Part shown: positions 22,123-34,897 of the stretch, piece after piece | Position numbering within the stretch: the stretch's first letter is position 1 | Layout of the letters: every line of letters begins with the position of its first letter | From: Linum tenue | Lineage: Eukaryota; Streptophyta; Magnoliopsida; Malpighiales; Linaceae | Assembly (NCBI GenBank): GCA_946122785.1 | Contig: CAMGYJ010000008.1 | Coordinates: 27,119,475-27,183,474 of the forward strand | DNA: 64,000 nucleotides | Reading direction: 5' to 3' | The notes under the pieces: generated by a model | Database searches by the model: none | The model's input: only the letters and a program-made list of their open reading frames with translations | What the model was told of the DNA's origin: nothing | Program-made: the position numbers and the translations under genes

Positions 22123-22368
22123 TCATATTCTGGTTCGGACACATGGGTGTGTGCAAATAAGACAACATGGCTCAAAACCGTGGTCGCAACATGCGATGAT
22201 GAATTTGTGATGAACTGATTTTATTGATGAAAGGATTCCAGAGGCAGGTGACGGGGAGGAGCTGGTATCAGGAACTTCTCTACTGGCACTCCCAACCTCA
22301 CTAACTATAGCTGCAGTGGTTAAGAAAACGCAAAAGAAAATGGCCGGTGCTCGCATATTAAACCCCAT
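22123..22368 (-). CDS. Small secreted cysteine-rich peptide, copy A (81 aa)
   Basis: An intact 81-codon ORF. The ATG at 22368 is chosen because the homologues at 34512 and 48006 start at the same place; an upstream in-frame Met at 22458 is in the 5'UTR. Residues 1 to about 28 form a signal peptide (hydrophobic core 'FFCVFLTTAAIV', likely cleavage after VGSA). A Ser/Pro-rich linker follows, then a compact Cys core 'CCDHGFEPCCLIC' (CC-x6-CC-x2-C) and one more Cys before a basic C-terminus (VRTRI). Six cysteines suggest three disulfides in an apoplastic peptide. I do not recognise the family and assign no function. A TATA lies about 100 bp upstream. Confidence 0.72.
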   Translation of the reverse strand: MGFNMRAPAIFFCVFLTTAAIVSEVGSASREVPDTSSSPSPASGILSSIKSVHHKFIIACCDHGFEPCCLICTHPCVRTRI

Positions 22369-22471
22369 ATTGATGCTCTTTCTAGGAAATTGTGCACCAC
22401 TTCTTATAGTTAGTTTGTTCTTCTTCTTTTTTCTTTTGAATCCGTACTTGTATTTCATGAATAATACTCAC

Positions 22472-22482
22472 ATATATATATA
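22472..22482 (-). promoter_or_regulatory. TATA box of peptide gene A
   Basis: ATATATATATA about 104 bp upstream of the ATG. It is followed, on the minus strand, by 'ATTCATGAAATACAAGTAC', a block shared with the promoters of copies C and D, then a purine-rich leader. Confidence 0.6.
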
Positions 22483-22860
22483 AAAAAAAACTAAGGATTC
22501 ATTTGGATAACTACGTGACAAAGAAAAGAAAAAAAAAACTACGTGACAAAGAAAGAAAATAAAATATGGATACATAGAAACATCATAATAAAAATATGGG
22601 TCAAACCTAAAAAAATAATTAAATATATGAATTTGATTTTGATTTTGTTTCCTACTTTTGATGGTCGTTGGACGTACACAATCTGGAAAAATAAGAATAT
22701 ATAGAAACATTGGAAAATGAATTGGAATTTTTCTTCTTCTTTCACCATAGTTTTCTTTGTGCCTATTATACAAAAATAGTATCAAAGTAATTAAATATAT
22801 GAAATTAGCATAAGAGTTTGATTTCATTTTTCTTTCTTTTTTAATTAGCTTTAACCTGGG

Positions 22861-25149
22861 CTCATTGGCTGAATATAGTAGCAACAACTTTGGAAACCTA
22901 GCCTCGTCTAATTTTGTCCAAACATTTGTCAATTACCATCTACCATTCAGAACAATAGTTGCCACTTCCTTTGGCGACATTCTTATCGCTTGCAGCTATA
23001 TGACCCCACCTAGTAGGGGTGAACCGAAAGACTATAACCCGCCCCATCGGTCCAACCCGGCAAAACTCACTTGTATCTATCGCTAAAACTAAGATTTAAG
23101 GTTGGGTGAGGGTTTTCTTTTGTGGTACCTGCCTTTTTTTGGTTGGGTGCGCATTATAAGTTATCCAACATGTGTTATAATAGTTGTCCTATGTGTTCGT
23201 ATCCAAACATATGAATGTTGTATACAAGCATATTTATGAGCGAATTGAGATATTTTGCCATACTAGACCTATTTAATATAGGTTATATATGGTTCACATT
23301 ATTTTTTGTGTATACACAATTTTAGAACTTAGAAGAATAACATATTATGGATGTATGATCCGTCATGCACTGTAGACGAAATTTACCTGGCCCTAAATCT
23401 AGAATCGTATTTCTCACCCCTCTAGTAAAACCCTTCTTCTGAAGCAAGCTAAAGTTATATTGAAGAAGAGGCTGATTTAGGAAGTTGAGGTTCCTTCGAT
23501 TTTGCAAAACTTAGGCTTTCAAAACATAAGCGAATGGAGAAAAGTAAATCTACACTATTTGAGAAGCGATAGACCAGAGAAGGAAAGCATTGCATAGGCA
23601 TTGTTCCCCCTTAGTCTCCTAAACTTGTGCCCTTGATGATCAGAGCGTAGGAGCTGCCAATTTTTTTGTTATTAAATCCCAGCTTGTGTCGAAGCATTTA
23701 CCTTAAATAATGGGCGACAAGGTCACTTCGAATTTATTCATTTACTAACGACTAGGATTTCATGTCTTGCACCTCAAAGTAGTGCAAGATCGACTAAGAA
23801 ATCTTTCGAATTAAGATATAACGAAATAGAGAAAATCAAGCATCACACATATGAAAATCAAATAATCTTATTAACCAAATAATCAAGATTACATGGCTGG
23901 AACCCCTAGGGTTCACATACCTACGCAACTAAGGAACATGGCCGACCTTAGGGAGGTGTCAGGCGTTCATCCTTGGAAATGAAGACTCTATAGCACCACA
24001 AGAATTGGCGGGCATAATAGGGAAAATGGGACCAGTGGCGCTGATTTTGCTGTCGATTCTCCCTCGAAGGTGGTTTCACTCTAAGTTTGGAGGGCGACTC
24101 TACCGGCAGAGTAACGAAACTTTCTTGACCTCTCCTCCTTCTCTTCTCAAACTCTAGCTCTACATATCTATTTATAGGTCTTCAATTAGGCTTTCTAAGG
24201 AGAGAAAATTGCCCCTACTATATCATTCAGCCAATCAGAACTTTCCACACTCATGATCAGCGAATCGGCTCAGTGAGGAATATAGTATTAATAAGTGAAA
24301 GATCTATTAGAAAACTTCCTGGCAAAGTAGATGTCTCTTCCAAAACGATGTTGGGTCCTCCTTTTTCATTTAGTAAAATGGCGTTGTGGGCAGAGAAGGG
24401 GTTTGCACTTTGTACTTTGGTACTTCGCAAGCCTGATCAAGTAAGAGCACTTTTTTAGCTCTTTTTCCTTGATCGTGTAGAAGGTCAATGTAGTCAAGGG
24501 ATGTCAGAAGCTTTATCCGTGCTCAAAAACATATCCTCAAGTTGGCCATCCTATCATACAGGTGGAAATTTTACTTGTAGAGGAACTAGCATCATCTCGT
24601 TGGCCTGTCCCACCAAGACTCAACTAGTATCACTTCCAAAACGTGGGGGTTTTCCAAGGATAGGACGCCTCACCCTTGGATTTAGCCCAAACTTTATTTG
24701 CGGCGGCATCGTCTATTAATGTAGATTGTATGTGGTAGGATATCAATTGTACAAAGCTACAAATCGATCCCATTCTTGCTTTAAGAACATAAGATTCCTT
24801 CATTTGAGGAGGAGTTTGAGAACTCAAAAGGAATGATATGAAGCACCAATCTGTACGTATTTCTTAAGAAGGATCAAAGTTTCATGACAAGGACATCCTT
24901 CATAGCTCCTACACTAGCAATTACAAGTATGACTAATTCGAATTCGCATTGGGTGTGTGTCATTACTCGAGATTCAAATTTATCCACAAATACACACACA
25001 AAATTTTCCTCGTACACATAATACGCATGTAACTCACTTTGGAGGACCATCCCTTCCTTCTCACGGGCGTCCTCATAGGCAATGTGCAAATAGTGAAAAA
25101 TAGGGAAGGAATTCCCAAAGTGACAATTTGAGAAAATAATTTCTGAGAG
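22861..25149. other. Intergenic DNA, possible old LTR debris
   Basis: No gene supported. 23880-24200 contains 'CCTAGGGTTCACATACCTA'-type sequence and a CT-rich stretch that resemble U5 regions of the Athila-like LTRs in this window, so a decayed LTR is likely. 23013-23060 carries a 'TAGGGGTGAACCGAAAGAC' hAT-like end without a visible partner. The ORFs at 24273-24719 have no recognisable similarity. Confidence 0.35.
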
Positions 25150-26213
25150 GTTCACGACCAAATTCACGGTCGTGAAGTGTGTCGTGAAGAGGCTCACAGG
25201 AGTGATCAGGTAATGACCCGCAACAAATTTTCACCAACGCAAGGTTTGTGAAATTTTACGTTTTTGGGTGAGAAGCAACATTTGCCATATGCATGACCAA
25301 TCATAATATAGTATATCAGATGAAGAACAATCTACCTAAATATTAACCCACACTTTAAATGGGACAATGTCCTCATTCGACCGCAAAAGAAGTAAGGAAA
25401 AAGATAGAACAGAGTTACTGTAATTCCGAGAAATCCAAGTCATCTAACTAATTCTTTGATGTTTGGAAAAACCTAAGAATTTCGCCCAAAGATACTCTCA
25501 TGGGGTTGTCTAACTCATGAGGAGTAGACACCCAATAATGTTAGGCGACGTGCCAAAGGCAAGGCTGTAGCGACACCGAAATTTATGCAGGTGAAATGGA
25601 GACGCTCTCACTCTCCCAATAACAAGAGTGGTTGTTAAATGCTTAATAATCTCCTATCATGCATCATCATGAGGTTTTCTTGAAGAGAGTGGCATTGGGT
25701 GATGCCCAATTGACCACTCCGCAATTTAGCTCTTTCCATATCCAAAGCGAAGAAGGCTCATAGATGTGGAGGTTGACACCAATTTCAATAAAGAGAACCA
25801 CATATGCTTAAAATGCATCAGGGCAGAAGTAGAGGGCACCCAAACCTCAATCCATGGACACACTACAAAACATCCATTCAACCAAGCAATCATCCTCTGT
25901 TACGTTCTCCTAGCCCAACTCCATTGCAACATATAACGATAGCACACAGCTCTAAAATATGATGAGCTAAGCATAAGAGCCAACCAGTCAAGAGTGCACG
26001 TCGAATGGACATATGAAGCACAAAGGTTGAAATGCAAGTAATTACATGTACCGCCCATACAACCCCAAGGATTCAAACTAATGATATTAAGTGGGGCGAG
26101 AAAAATAAAGAATGATACAAGGTGGCCGGTGTGGGTTAAAATCTGATGATAGCGGTGGAGCAAGCAAACAAAGGTTCTGTTATGTCGACATAGGCATGAC
26201 CCTATGCACGTAA

Positions 26214-26470
26214 CACTACAAAAAAGACGATCATTATTGATGACACATATTCCTTCAATAAAAGTAAAACTATGTCAAAAGTATGTCATCAACCATCGTC
26301 ATAAAAATTCTCGTCGACAATAAACTATTACTGACGGGCCATTATCGTCGTTACCCAAAAGGACGATATCAGAAAATAGAAATTTCACGACGAAGAATTA
26401 TGATGAATCCTTTTACTGACTAGTTGTACATTCTTTTGCAATGCATTGACTTCGTCAGAAATATATTTTT
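26214..26470 (+). mobile_element. CACTA-like terminus (copy in duplication B)
   Basis: Begins CACTACAAAAAAGACGATC, the counterpart of 20451 in duplication A. The surrounding sequence matches too, so it was duplicated with the segment and did not insert independently. Confidence 0.45.
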
Positions 26471-27071
26471 CCTGACGAATAGTAAAAGATAATAGTTTTA
26501 GCGACACATATATCTTGTTAGGATAGACGATGAAGCGCTAATTTCCGAAAAAAGTATTTCTGGTGAGCAAGATGAGTTTAACCCACAAGAGTGATAGAAG
26601 AAAGCCACTAAATCTGAATGACATCATTTTAGATATAGTATTTCAGACTAACATGGAAATTAATAACTCTAAAATCGTGTGATGTATGAATTGGTTTTCA
26701 TATAAACTAAGGATTGAAAAAAAGGAATACATAAGGGGAATATACTTAAGAACCGTCATTAGACAGAGTTTTAAGGTAGAAAAATTGGCCAAACTAAGGG
26801 AGGAAGAAGCGTTGTTAGCGAGCAAGATAAAGTCGCTCAATTCGAATCTGGAGTGCTACTCAGATTCAAGGAAAAACCAAAGAAATTGGCTCAACTCTAA
26901 GGCTCGTGTATCTCTTGAGTGGTGTCTGTCATAGGATTTGACATCCTCAGTCATCTAAGAGCATTTTGAATGGTTCTTGACGATATTATCGGTGTGTGAC
27001 AGACAAAGCGAGCAATTTTAGTCTTCTCAAAAGAGGGGAAAAAGTTGATTCACCATCGCAATCCCTATGGT

Positions 27072-27758
27072 TCAGTGGCGTAGCCAGATATTTAGCTAAG
27101 CTGTGTCTAACGCTAAATTGAAAATCATCTATAAGTTATATTAATATTTTACAATGACATACGACGTGTTTTCATATTTTGAAAAATATGAAAATACATT
27201 GATCCACCTAAATATCAATGATGTCTCTCTCAATGTAACCAACCAAAATATCATTCATGATTTCATCACTCATCTGATTTTCAAGTGTGTTTTTGACGAA
27301 GTTCATTGCAAAAAATGCTCTTTCCACACTTATGTAGCAAGAATGTCATTTCAGAAGTCAATATACCAATGAAAACACTCGATGCTTTTTTTCACACAAC
27401 CACTACCCTAGATGGCCTTTGGTTGGAGAGGCAAATTCGACAGACGATATATGTATATATATTATTTTATGATTTGAATTAGGGATTGGAAACTCAAGAA
27501 TAAATAATTTATTGTGGATCCTTCATTATGTAACTCCTTTTTTATGAATTGAATTTGGGATTGGAAACTCAAGAATAAATAAATAAAATGAAAATTTTCT
27601 AAGTAAAATGGTGCCTGGGTGGCTCAGTGGTTGGAACCCTGTGTAATAGACAAAGAAAGCAGGGTTCGGTACCCAGAGCTTCAGCACATATACATTTGGA
27701 TTTTTGGGGATCCAAGGTTGGTCCGGGGACCCACCCATCTCTTAGTTGGCTCCTCCAC
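27072..27758 (+). mobile_element. hAT-like insertion in duplication B
   Basis: Duplication A has no counterpart for this block, which shows it is an insertion. It starts CAGTGGCGTAGCCAG and ends GGCTCCTCCACTG, giving inverted ends of the CAGTGG(C/A)G type seen in a group of plant hAT elements. The flanks CTATGGTT and CCATGCTT are an imperfect 8-bp duplication. The ORF at 27154-27372 is too short and weak to call transposase. A SINE-like segment is embedded near its right end. Confidence 0.6.
27607..27700 (+). mobile_element. tRNA-like (SINE-type) promoter segment
   Basis: GTGGCTCAGTGGTTGG (A-box-like, about 27618-27633) and GGGTTCGGTACCC (B-box-like, about 27662-27674) are spaced about 40 bp apart, as in tRNA-derived SINE heads. 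There is no cloverleaf-quality tRNA and no obvious poly-A tail with target duplication, so it is a SINE fragment at best. Confidence 0.4.
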
Positions 27759-28091
27759 TGACCATGCTTTGACTAAATCAGATGTAATTTTGAGTGCAGA
27801 ATGCGCTTTGGAAAATAGTTCTGCATCGGCGGTTTTGGGAAATGATATGAGGAAAGAGATGTGAGAATTGAGAGGGCTTTTGTTAGAAAAGATGGGTTTT
27901 GATAATTGGGGAAATTTACAGTAGGAAAGAAAAGGTTGCAATACTTTGTTTTACAAACTTATTTTAAGGGGTTGAACACAATTAATACAGATTTTTAGAG
28001 GGAGGGACACACTTTTTATTTTAAAAAATTATAGTGGGATCACGGCCAAGGCTATGCTCATTTATTATGTCGCTTGTCCTTAGTTGGCAAC

Positions 28092-29222
<1,131 letters not shown>

Positions 29223-29998
29223 TGACACGCTAAAACACAACACCAAACTGCGACCAAGTGTAATCGCAGTCCAGAAATGCAGAATAGTGGCAAGTTCAAT
29301 TTATCAACCCGGGGTCTAGATCTACTGCCTACTCCGTGATTATCTATTATCTAGCGAGACTAAGTTGAGTGAATATGATTTTAAGCTAAAGCAGTAAGAA
29401 AGCAGGAAATGGTTTGAAGTTCTTAAGCAAGGGAAGAGTCACTCAAGAATGATTCCCCCTAGCTCCTTAATTAGGTCAAAGTTGTAATTACCTTTGGTTG
29501 ATTTACTGTTGATTAAATTGCGGAAGATCCAACAGTAGCTTGGAATCTCTTAAGTTGACCAAGCCCTCTAAGACAGACTACCCGGCAGACGGCTAGTCTT
29601 TACCGGGATAGAATGTTGAGGCATTTAACACAGAACTCCACTACTGGAATTGGATTCCAGAACAAAGCAGTGAATCGACTAACTCTCGTATAATCGATTC
29701 ACTACTACCGATTGAAGAAGCTCTAACATCCTAATCATATTTTATCTATCTACCGATTGAGTGGCTTCATGCACGCTGCACGGCCAGAACCGCTCGGCCG
29801 TGTGAAATCATGGCCTGCCCGTGTGAGCTCCCTAGGAATTTCACACGGCCACTAATGACCCTTTACACGGTCAGTGTGGTTTGCCCGCGCAAAGGGGTTC
29901 CACACGGCTGTGTGGCATTTAAGTCTGGTCGTGTGGTTTCCCCAACTCTTCATTATACGTCCCAACTTCGTCCCATCGGCCCCGAACTCATACGTCCA
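29223..29998 (-). mobile_element. Partial Athila-like LTR, same family as the 9260 LTR
   Basis: Begins TGACACGCTAAAACACAACACC and matches the 9260 LTR through the first 500 bp. A gap near 29757 (several hundred bases missing) then joins to the CACGGCC-rich part. It stops at about 29998 before the terminal 110 bp of the LTR. It is a truncated, internally deleted relic. Confidence 0.75.
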
Positions 29999-30852
29999 AG
30001 TTAAACTATATATATAGCCACTTTAAGACAAGTGAAATTCGACAGTATGTCCCGCAAAGACTGGCGTTAATACAACGCACTTGTGCACAAAGTTGTTATT
30101 GCATGAGCTAGAAGTATTATGTGAAAATCTCGTCATAGATAATGTAAAGATAACATTATTTATTGGTTAATTTCTAGAGAAGTTATATGAGTTTATCATT
30201 TTAGATCAAATGATAACAAACATGGGGCCCACTTAGAAATGAATTAAAGCATCAAAGGGAATGGACTCTTGGCCTAGTACAAACCATCATGGCGGTAACT
30301 CTACCTAAGTATGATTGACAGAGCCAAGCTCTAGGTTCAAGGAGAAAACAATGTTGTGAATGATACTCCGACATTATCAACATATTCAAAGTCCATTCTC
30401 ATGATGAGACAATGTCCAAAATAAGGGTAAACCTAAATATGAAAGGTTTTTAATGGTTTCTAAGTTTGACATGTGTTGTGATCAAATAGTGTGTTTTCGG
30501 AATACATGTTTAGAAATCACCTATGTGAGTATGAAGTGGAGCCACTTCAAGGAGAATAAAAGAAGGCCAGTTCTCTAAGCACTCCTGAGACCAGGTGGTG
30601 TTCATGGCTAAAACGAACAAAACAATGAGAACCAGTGAACGGATAAGAGTTAGTTGTGTGACATATATTGTCTTAGTATACAAGCAAAATCGTCGGTTCA
30701 AAGATATATCACATATACCGATTGATGAGTATACACGATATATGTTCACGAAGGAAGGTTCAAAGGGAAACCTACCTATCCCGATACAACTAATTCTTAG
30801 TCGAGAATCACACGAGTTTTTTGCATAGTTTTTAAAATACAACATTCTCCAT
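29999..30852 (+). mobile_element. Copia 3' non-coding region
   Basis: No intact ORF. The sequence from about 30520 to the PPT is the type of 3' tract found between RNase H and the PPT in a group of plant copia elements, as I recall the family. It leads straight into a PPT and TG-starting LTR. Earlier sequence (29999-30500) has no recognisable coding potential. Confidence 0.4.
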
Positions 30853-31490
30853 TCATGTGGGGGATTGTTCGGATTTTTAGTGGTGTGAATGGAAATGAAA
30901 GGGGAAAGATCCAAGAGAATCTCTTGAAGTACCATGTTGGTAAGCTGTAGGAAGGTGTGGCAGCAAATTCGGTCGATTTACATGTAATATGTTGGTAATC
31001 GGTAATATTGGTTTGTGTAACCAATCAAACCAAACCAATTTTAACCAAAACAAACCGAACCGATATGGCGGTTGGAATAACCAAATCGGTCCAACTACCA
31101 TGGGCAGAATCGATGCAATGGTTCATTATTTTAAAATGAATCAATGTGTTGGCTGGGGGTGTAACCACCCATATGAAGAGTCACCTACCTTCGTACGCAC
31201 CCCTTCGTTTTCTATAAATAGAACATAACCCCTCTGGTTTTGATACACATTTTTCCGGTAGCAAAACTCTTCTAAAATCCAAAACTAGTTTTCTGCATTC
31301 TTTTCGAAGTGAATATTGTGTCAAGTGTGGTTCTCGCCAGTTTGATGTGTTCGATGGTTTTCGGAGTTTGAGGTACCGCTATGCCGAAAAAGGTAAGTCC
31401 TTTCTATCCTTGGAGGAATCATTCCTTAACTTTGGGTACTGGGGGGGAATAAGATTCCTTAAGTAGTGACAGTGAATTATGTCAGCTAGG
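30853..31490 (+). mobile_element. Copia-type PPT and 3' LTR
   Basis: PPT-like ATGTGGGGGAT ends at about 30865, followed by TGTTCGGATTTTTAGTGG. A TATA-like TCTATAAATAGAA is at about 31210, and a U5 with 'CCTTGGAGGAATCATTCC' and a G-run is at 31440. No second LTR is visible, so this is a truncated copia 3' end. The right end is approximate. Confidence 0.55.
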
Positions 31491-31599
31491 ACGCTTGCAT
31501 ATGTATTTGCATGATTTCGTGATCTTATATGTTTCTTGTGTTGATTACATGATCTTAATTTGTTATTTATTCTACAAGAAAATAGTATACGTGAACAAT

Positions 31600-32420
31600 T
31601 TCCACATCAATAGGATTAAAGGAAGGATCATCTGGCTTCTTTCAGAAAGTTCGGTGAGCACCTGGATGTGGAAGAAAATATTAAAATGTCGAAGCAAAGC
31701 TCAACTTTTCATAACAGGCCCAGGGGAAACATTGGTTTGGAATGGTAACAAACTGGCTAAGTACTCTGTGAAGTTGGGTTGGGAATCGATCAGGGTGCCC
31801 CTTGCAACTATCTCATGGCATCATATAGTTTAGGGTAAACCAGTTTACCTAAACACAGTTTGCTTCTATGGCTGATCATCTTAAGAAGGATCAGAACTAG
31901 AGATAAACTAGCAAGCTGGGGCATGGTATGCAATCTGAACTGTGTGCTATGCCCTTGGGGAGTGGAGAACAGAGATCATTTATTTAGTGGTTGCTCATTT
32001 GGTTAAGCAGTCATGAAGAAGGTTCTGAATGAAGTTTGTGTGGTTCCTATGTTTGCTTATTTGAGTTCTCATATGCAGTGGGCAGAGCAGTGGCTGCAGC
32101 AAACTGATAAAGCAATTGTACGCAGACTTGTGTGGATCCTGGGGATCAACTACATATGGAAGGAAAGATGTTCAAGATTACATAGAGATGCACGAGCTGC
32201 TGCTCTAGAACAAGTGTCAAGGAAGATCTTGTCTGAGTTTGCTATTTTTACCCGTAACAATGTAGCTTCCAGCTGAGAGTTTCGCGTGTTATTCGTTCAT
32301 AGTTTGCAGTTCTCACATTCTGATGCTTATAGTTTGAGTTTAGTAAATTGTAACTAGTAAAGTGACATTTGAGAGGGAGTTTTGCGAGTTACGATTCCCC
32401 GGGCTTCAATGCAATTTTTT
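31600..32420 (+). pseudogene. L1-type LINE 3' end: RT C-terminal and zf-RVT region
   Basis: Two frames carry LINE similarity. 31600-31833 includes a 'WESIRVPLATISWHHIV' segment that parallels the minus-strand LINE at 42100. 31860-32276 encodes a zf-RVT-like segment ('TRDKLASWGMV', then Cys pairs 'CVLCPWG' and a His) and a helical tail to the stop near 32274. One frame change and stops separate the pieces. The 3' tail ends with an A-rich stretch near 32430. It is a 5'-truncated, dead copy, typical for LINEs. Confidence 0.7.
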
Positions 32421-32429
32421 GATTACTCA

Positions 32430-33090
32430 TAAAAAAGGCATTTTAAGTTCAAAGATTTAAGCTGGTTTTCTTGAAATTTATGAGTTAAAAAATTTGGGTT
32501 TCCAAATGGGACTATTGAAGCTAGCAATTAGAGAAGAGGTTGTAGAAGTGGGATGTGTCACGGCCTTACTCTTCAGATGGCGGCGGTGGAGAGGGGTCGC
32601 CTACGAGAGCGGAGGAGCTGCTCGTACCGGAGTTATTGAGGATGGACATAATTAGGTTTTGTGTTGCTCTCTGCGAAGAGTAAGAACCTCAGTTAGGTGT
32701 GTACGCCCATGGTAAAGAAAGGAGTGAAAGGAGTTTGAAATTGAATCTTGATTTTTATGGAGAATAAAAAAGAGAGGATTATTAAAACAATAATAAAAGT
32801 TATTGTTTTACTTAATTCTATCTTTCTTGCTGGGAATGAATTTTATAATAATTAAAACACAGGGCAATATAGTAATTTTCATGACATTGAACGGCCAGCT
32901 AACAGAAATGGTAATAGACGGATAGATTTGCTACGTTGTAATAATAAAAGGACGTATTTGTGCAAAATAATAATAGAAGGGTGTATTTGTTAATTTGTAA
33001 CAGGGATATAAAATGTTATTAATCCTATTTATTTACATACAGACTTAGGTTAACACGAGATTTATTAGAATGGTGCTAATACTAACTCCA
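32430..33090. other. Intergenic DNA, no gene seen
   Basis: A short GC-rich patch (32560-32640) with GGCGGCGG-type repeats lies in AT-rich DNA. I see no supported gene or element boundary. Confidence 0.35.
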
Positions 33091-33093
33091 GAT

Positions 33094-33668
33094 AGGGGTG
33101 AAAACGGTACGGTATTGAAATCCCAATACCAAATACTGAAACTTTGAATACCAAATTGCGTTCTAAAATAAAGAACAATTACAAAATAAATTCGGTATCC
33201 CTATCCCAAATATTTTGATTCGTCATCAATATATACCAAATACCAAATTAATTTGATTAACAATTATCCATCACACACATATATATAAGTAAATAGTGAT
33301 TCAAATACTCTTCCAACGACTACGAATCACATAAACAAACTAACTTGTGAGGCAGGAAAGGAACGATGCTAGGTAATGGGCTTTGTATAATTAATTTTAC
33401 CTTTTGATGGTTCAGGCTCGGTAGAAGTGAATCAGGGTAGCCTGGCTAGAGGGTAAAATTGCATCCTAGTATATAATTCTTTTTTTTTGTTGGTATTTTA
33501 GTATAATATCGATCCTAATCTCGTAATCAGTAATATCGCATAACACTACAAAATCAACCTCAATCCAAATCTCATAAAATAATACATGTATTCAATAATA
33601 CCAAATATTGATAAATTCGGTATGGTATTCGGTAAATCTCAAATACATATACCAAACTTTCAGCCTTA
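33094..33668 (+). mobile_element. Degenerate hAT-type MITE
   Basis: Left end TAGGGGTGAAAACGGTACGG, right end a degraded mirror near TTCAGCCTTA. The body is rich in GGTATT/AATACC direct and inverted motifs. The flanks ACTCCAGA and ACTTCAAT are an imperfect 8-bp duplication. No transposase. Confidence 0.45.
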
Positions 33669-34266
33669 ACTTCAATTAGTGAACCATTTTGTTTTGATAA
33701 TTTATCATAATGCAGATTTTTAAAGGGACAGACACGCGTTTCATTTTTAGAAAATATAGTGGGAACAAGGGCGTAGCGTTGCTCTTTTATTCTGTGTCTC
33801 GTTCTTAGCTGGCAACGACCACAAGTATCATAAAGCATATGAAATACAACAAAGCACACCACAAAAAAAAAAAATAAAGCAGAACAAAAGGCTCATAAAG
33901 CATACCACAAACTCACCACACCATAAAACTCATAAAACATACTAGAAAGCTCAAAGTTGACAACAACTTTCCCTAAGCAGACCAAAAAACTCATAAAGCT
34001 TACCAAAACTCTCATGAAACATACCAAAAAATTCATACTACATAAAAAAAAATGACAAACCAAATCACAAAACCCATAAAGTAACACCATGATTTGATTT
34101 ATTCACCAAAGAAATAAGCCCAAAACTAGGAGAAAGGTTGGCAATGGATTAAGTAGTCAACTAAACATCATATTTTGATTTATTCATTCCTCATAAGAAT
34201 ACAAATACAATTGGTGCATATCATAATTTTCGAGATCTAACACATCGGCATTGAGAAAACTATTGC

Positions 34267-34512
34267 TCACGTTCTGGTTCGCTGGCATGGTTCTGGGCAA
34301 ATTAGACAACATGGCTCAAAACCGTGGTCACAACATGCAATGAGAAATTTGTGATGAACTAATTTTATTGATGAAAGGATTCCTGTATTAGGTGACGAGA
34401 AGGAGCTGGTATCGGGAACTTCTCTATTGGCACTGCAAACCTCACTAACTATGGCTGCAGTGGTCAAGAAAACACAAATGAAAATGGTCAGTGTTCGCAT
34501 ATTTGAACCCAT
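34267..34512 (-). CDS. Small secreted cysteine-rich peptide, copy C (81 aa)
   Basis: An intact 81-codon ORF of exactly the same length as copy A and roughly 80 percent identical by eye. Signal peptide at residues 1 to about 28 (core 'IFICVFLTTAAIV'), then 'NREVPDTSS', a Ser-rich linker, 'GILSSIK', and the core 'CCDHGFEPCCLIC' with a further Cys before the basic tail. The CC-x6-CC-x2-C-x3-C spacing is identical to copy A. The signal peptide has one extra Cys (VCSA). Conservation of length and cysteine spacing despite diverged flanks suggests selection on the protein. Function unknown. Confidence 0.74.
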   Translation of the reverse strand: MGSNMRTLTIFICVFLTTAAIVSEVCSANREVPDTSSFSSPNTGILSSIKLVHHKFLIACCDHGFEPCCLICPEPCQRTRT

Positions 34513-34611
34513 ATTGATGCTCTCTCAATAAAATTGTGCACCACTTCTTATAGTTAGTTTCTTCTATTTTTTCATGTTATGAATGTGTACTTATATTTCA
34601 TGAATAACACA

Positions 34612-34621
34612 CATATATATA
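34612..34621 (-). promoter_or_regulatory. TATA box of peptide gene C
   Basis: ATATATATA about 100 bp upstream of the ATG, followed by the conserved 'ATTCATGAAATATAAGTAC' block. Same layout as gene A. Confidence 0.6.
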
Positions 34622-34897
34622 CAAAGAGCTAAGCCTTCATTTTGATAACCATGCCAGAAAGCAAGGAAATAAAATACTGATATATGGAAATACCATAATA
34701 GAAACAAAGTTCAAAACTCAAAAGTAATTAAATACATGAATTTGATTTTGTTTTCCTAATTTGTGTGGCCACTAGACGTACATAAATTGGAACAAATGTG
34801 AACATATTGAACCAGTAGAAAATGAATTTGACTTTTGTTCTCTTTCACCATAGTTTTGTTTATTCTTAGTTGGCATAAATGGGATCAAAGTAATTAA

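Larger units (their letters stand above)
19620..22860. repeat. Segmental duplication, copy A (carries peptide gene A)
   Basis: 19640-21725 aligns by eye with 25170-28091. Shared landmarks are 'GAAGAACAATCTACCTAAAT', 'CACTACAAAAAAGAC', 'ACGATGGAGCGCTAAT' and 'GGGGTTGAACACAATT'. 21640-22860 aligns with 33700-34890, including the gene, its promoter and 5' flank. Divergence is substantial (roughly one difference every five to ten bases in the parts compared), so the duplication is not recent. Confidence 0.75.
25150..28091. repeat. Segmental duplication, copy B (peptide gene absent)
   Basis: Aligns by eye with 19620-21725. It differs by an inserted hAT-like element (about 27072-27758). It is cut at 28091 by gypsy LTR sequence exactly where copy A continues toward the peptide gene, so no gene remains in this copy. 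The last 100 bp (about 27985-28091) also resembles 33710-33820 at the start of copy C. Confidence 0.7.
33690..34890. repeat. Segmental duplication, copy C (carries peptide gene C)
   Basis: Aligns by eye with 21640-22860 over the region 3' of the gene, the gene, the promoter and the 5' flank. Landmarks are 'TAAAGCATA', 'GATTTATTCATTCCT' and 'TGAATTTGATTTTG'. It ends at the hAT-like end at 34898. Confidence 0.75.

Noticed and set aside
22123..22368. Peptide family as defensins, thionins or RALF peptides
   Set aside because: The cysteine spacing (CC-x6-CC-x2-C) and length do not fit the patterns I know for these families, so no family name was given.
27618..27674. A functional tRNA gene
   Set aside because: A- and B-box-like motifs are present, but no cloverleaf forms, so it is treated as a SINE-like fragment.
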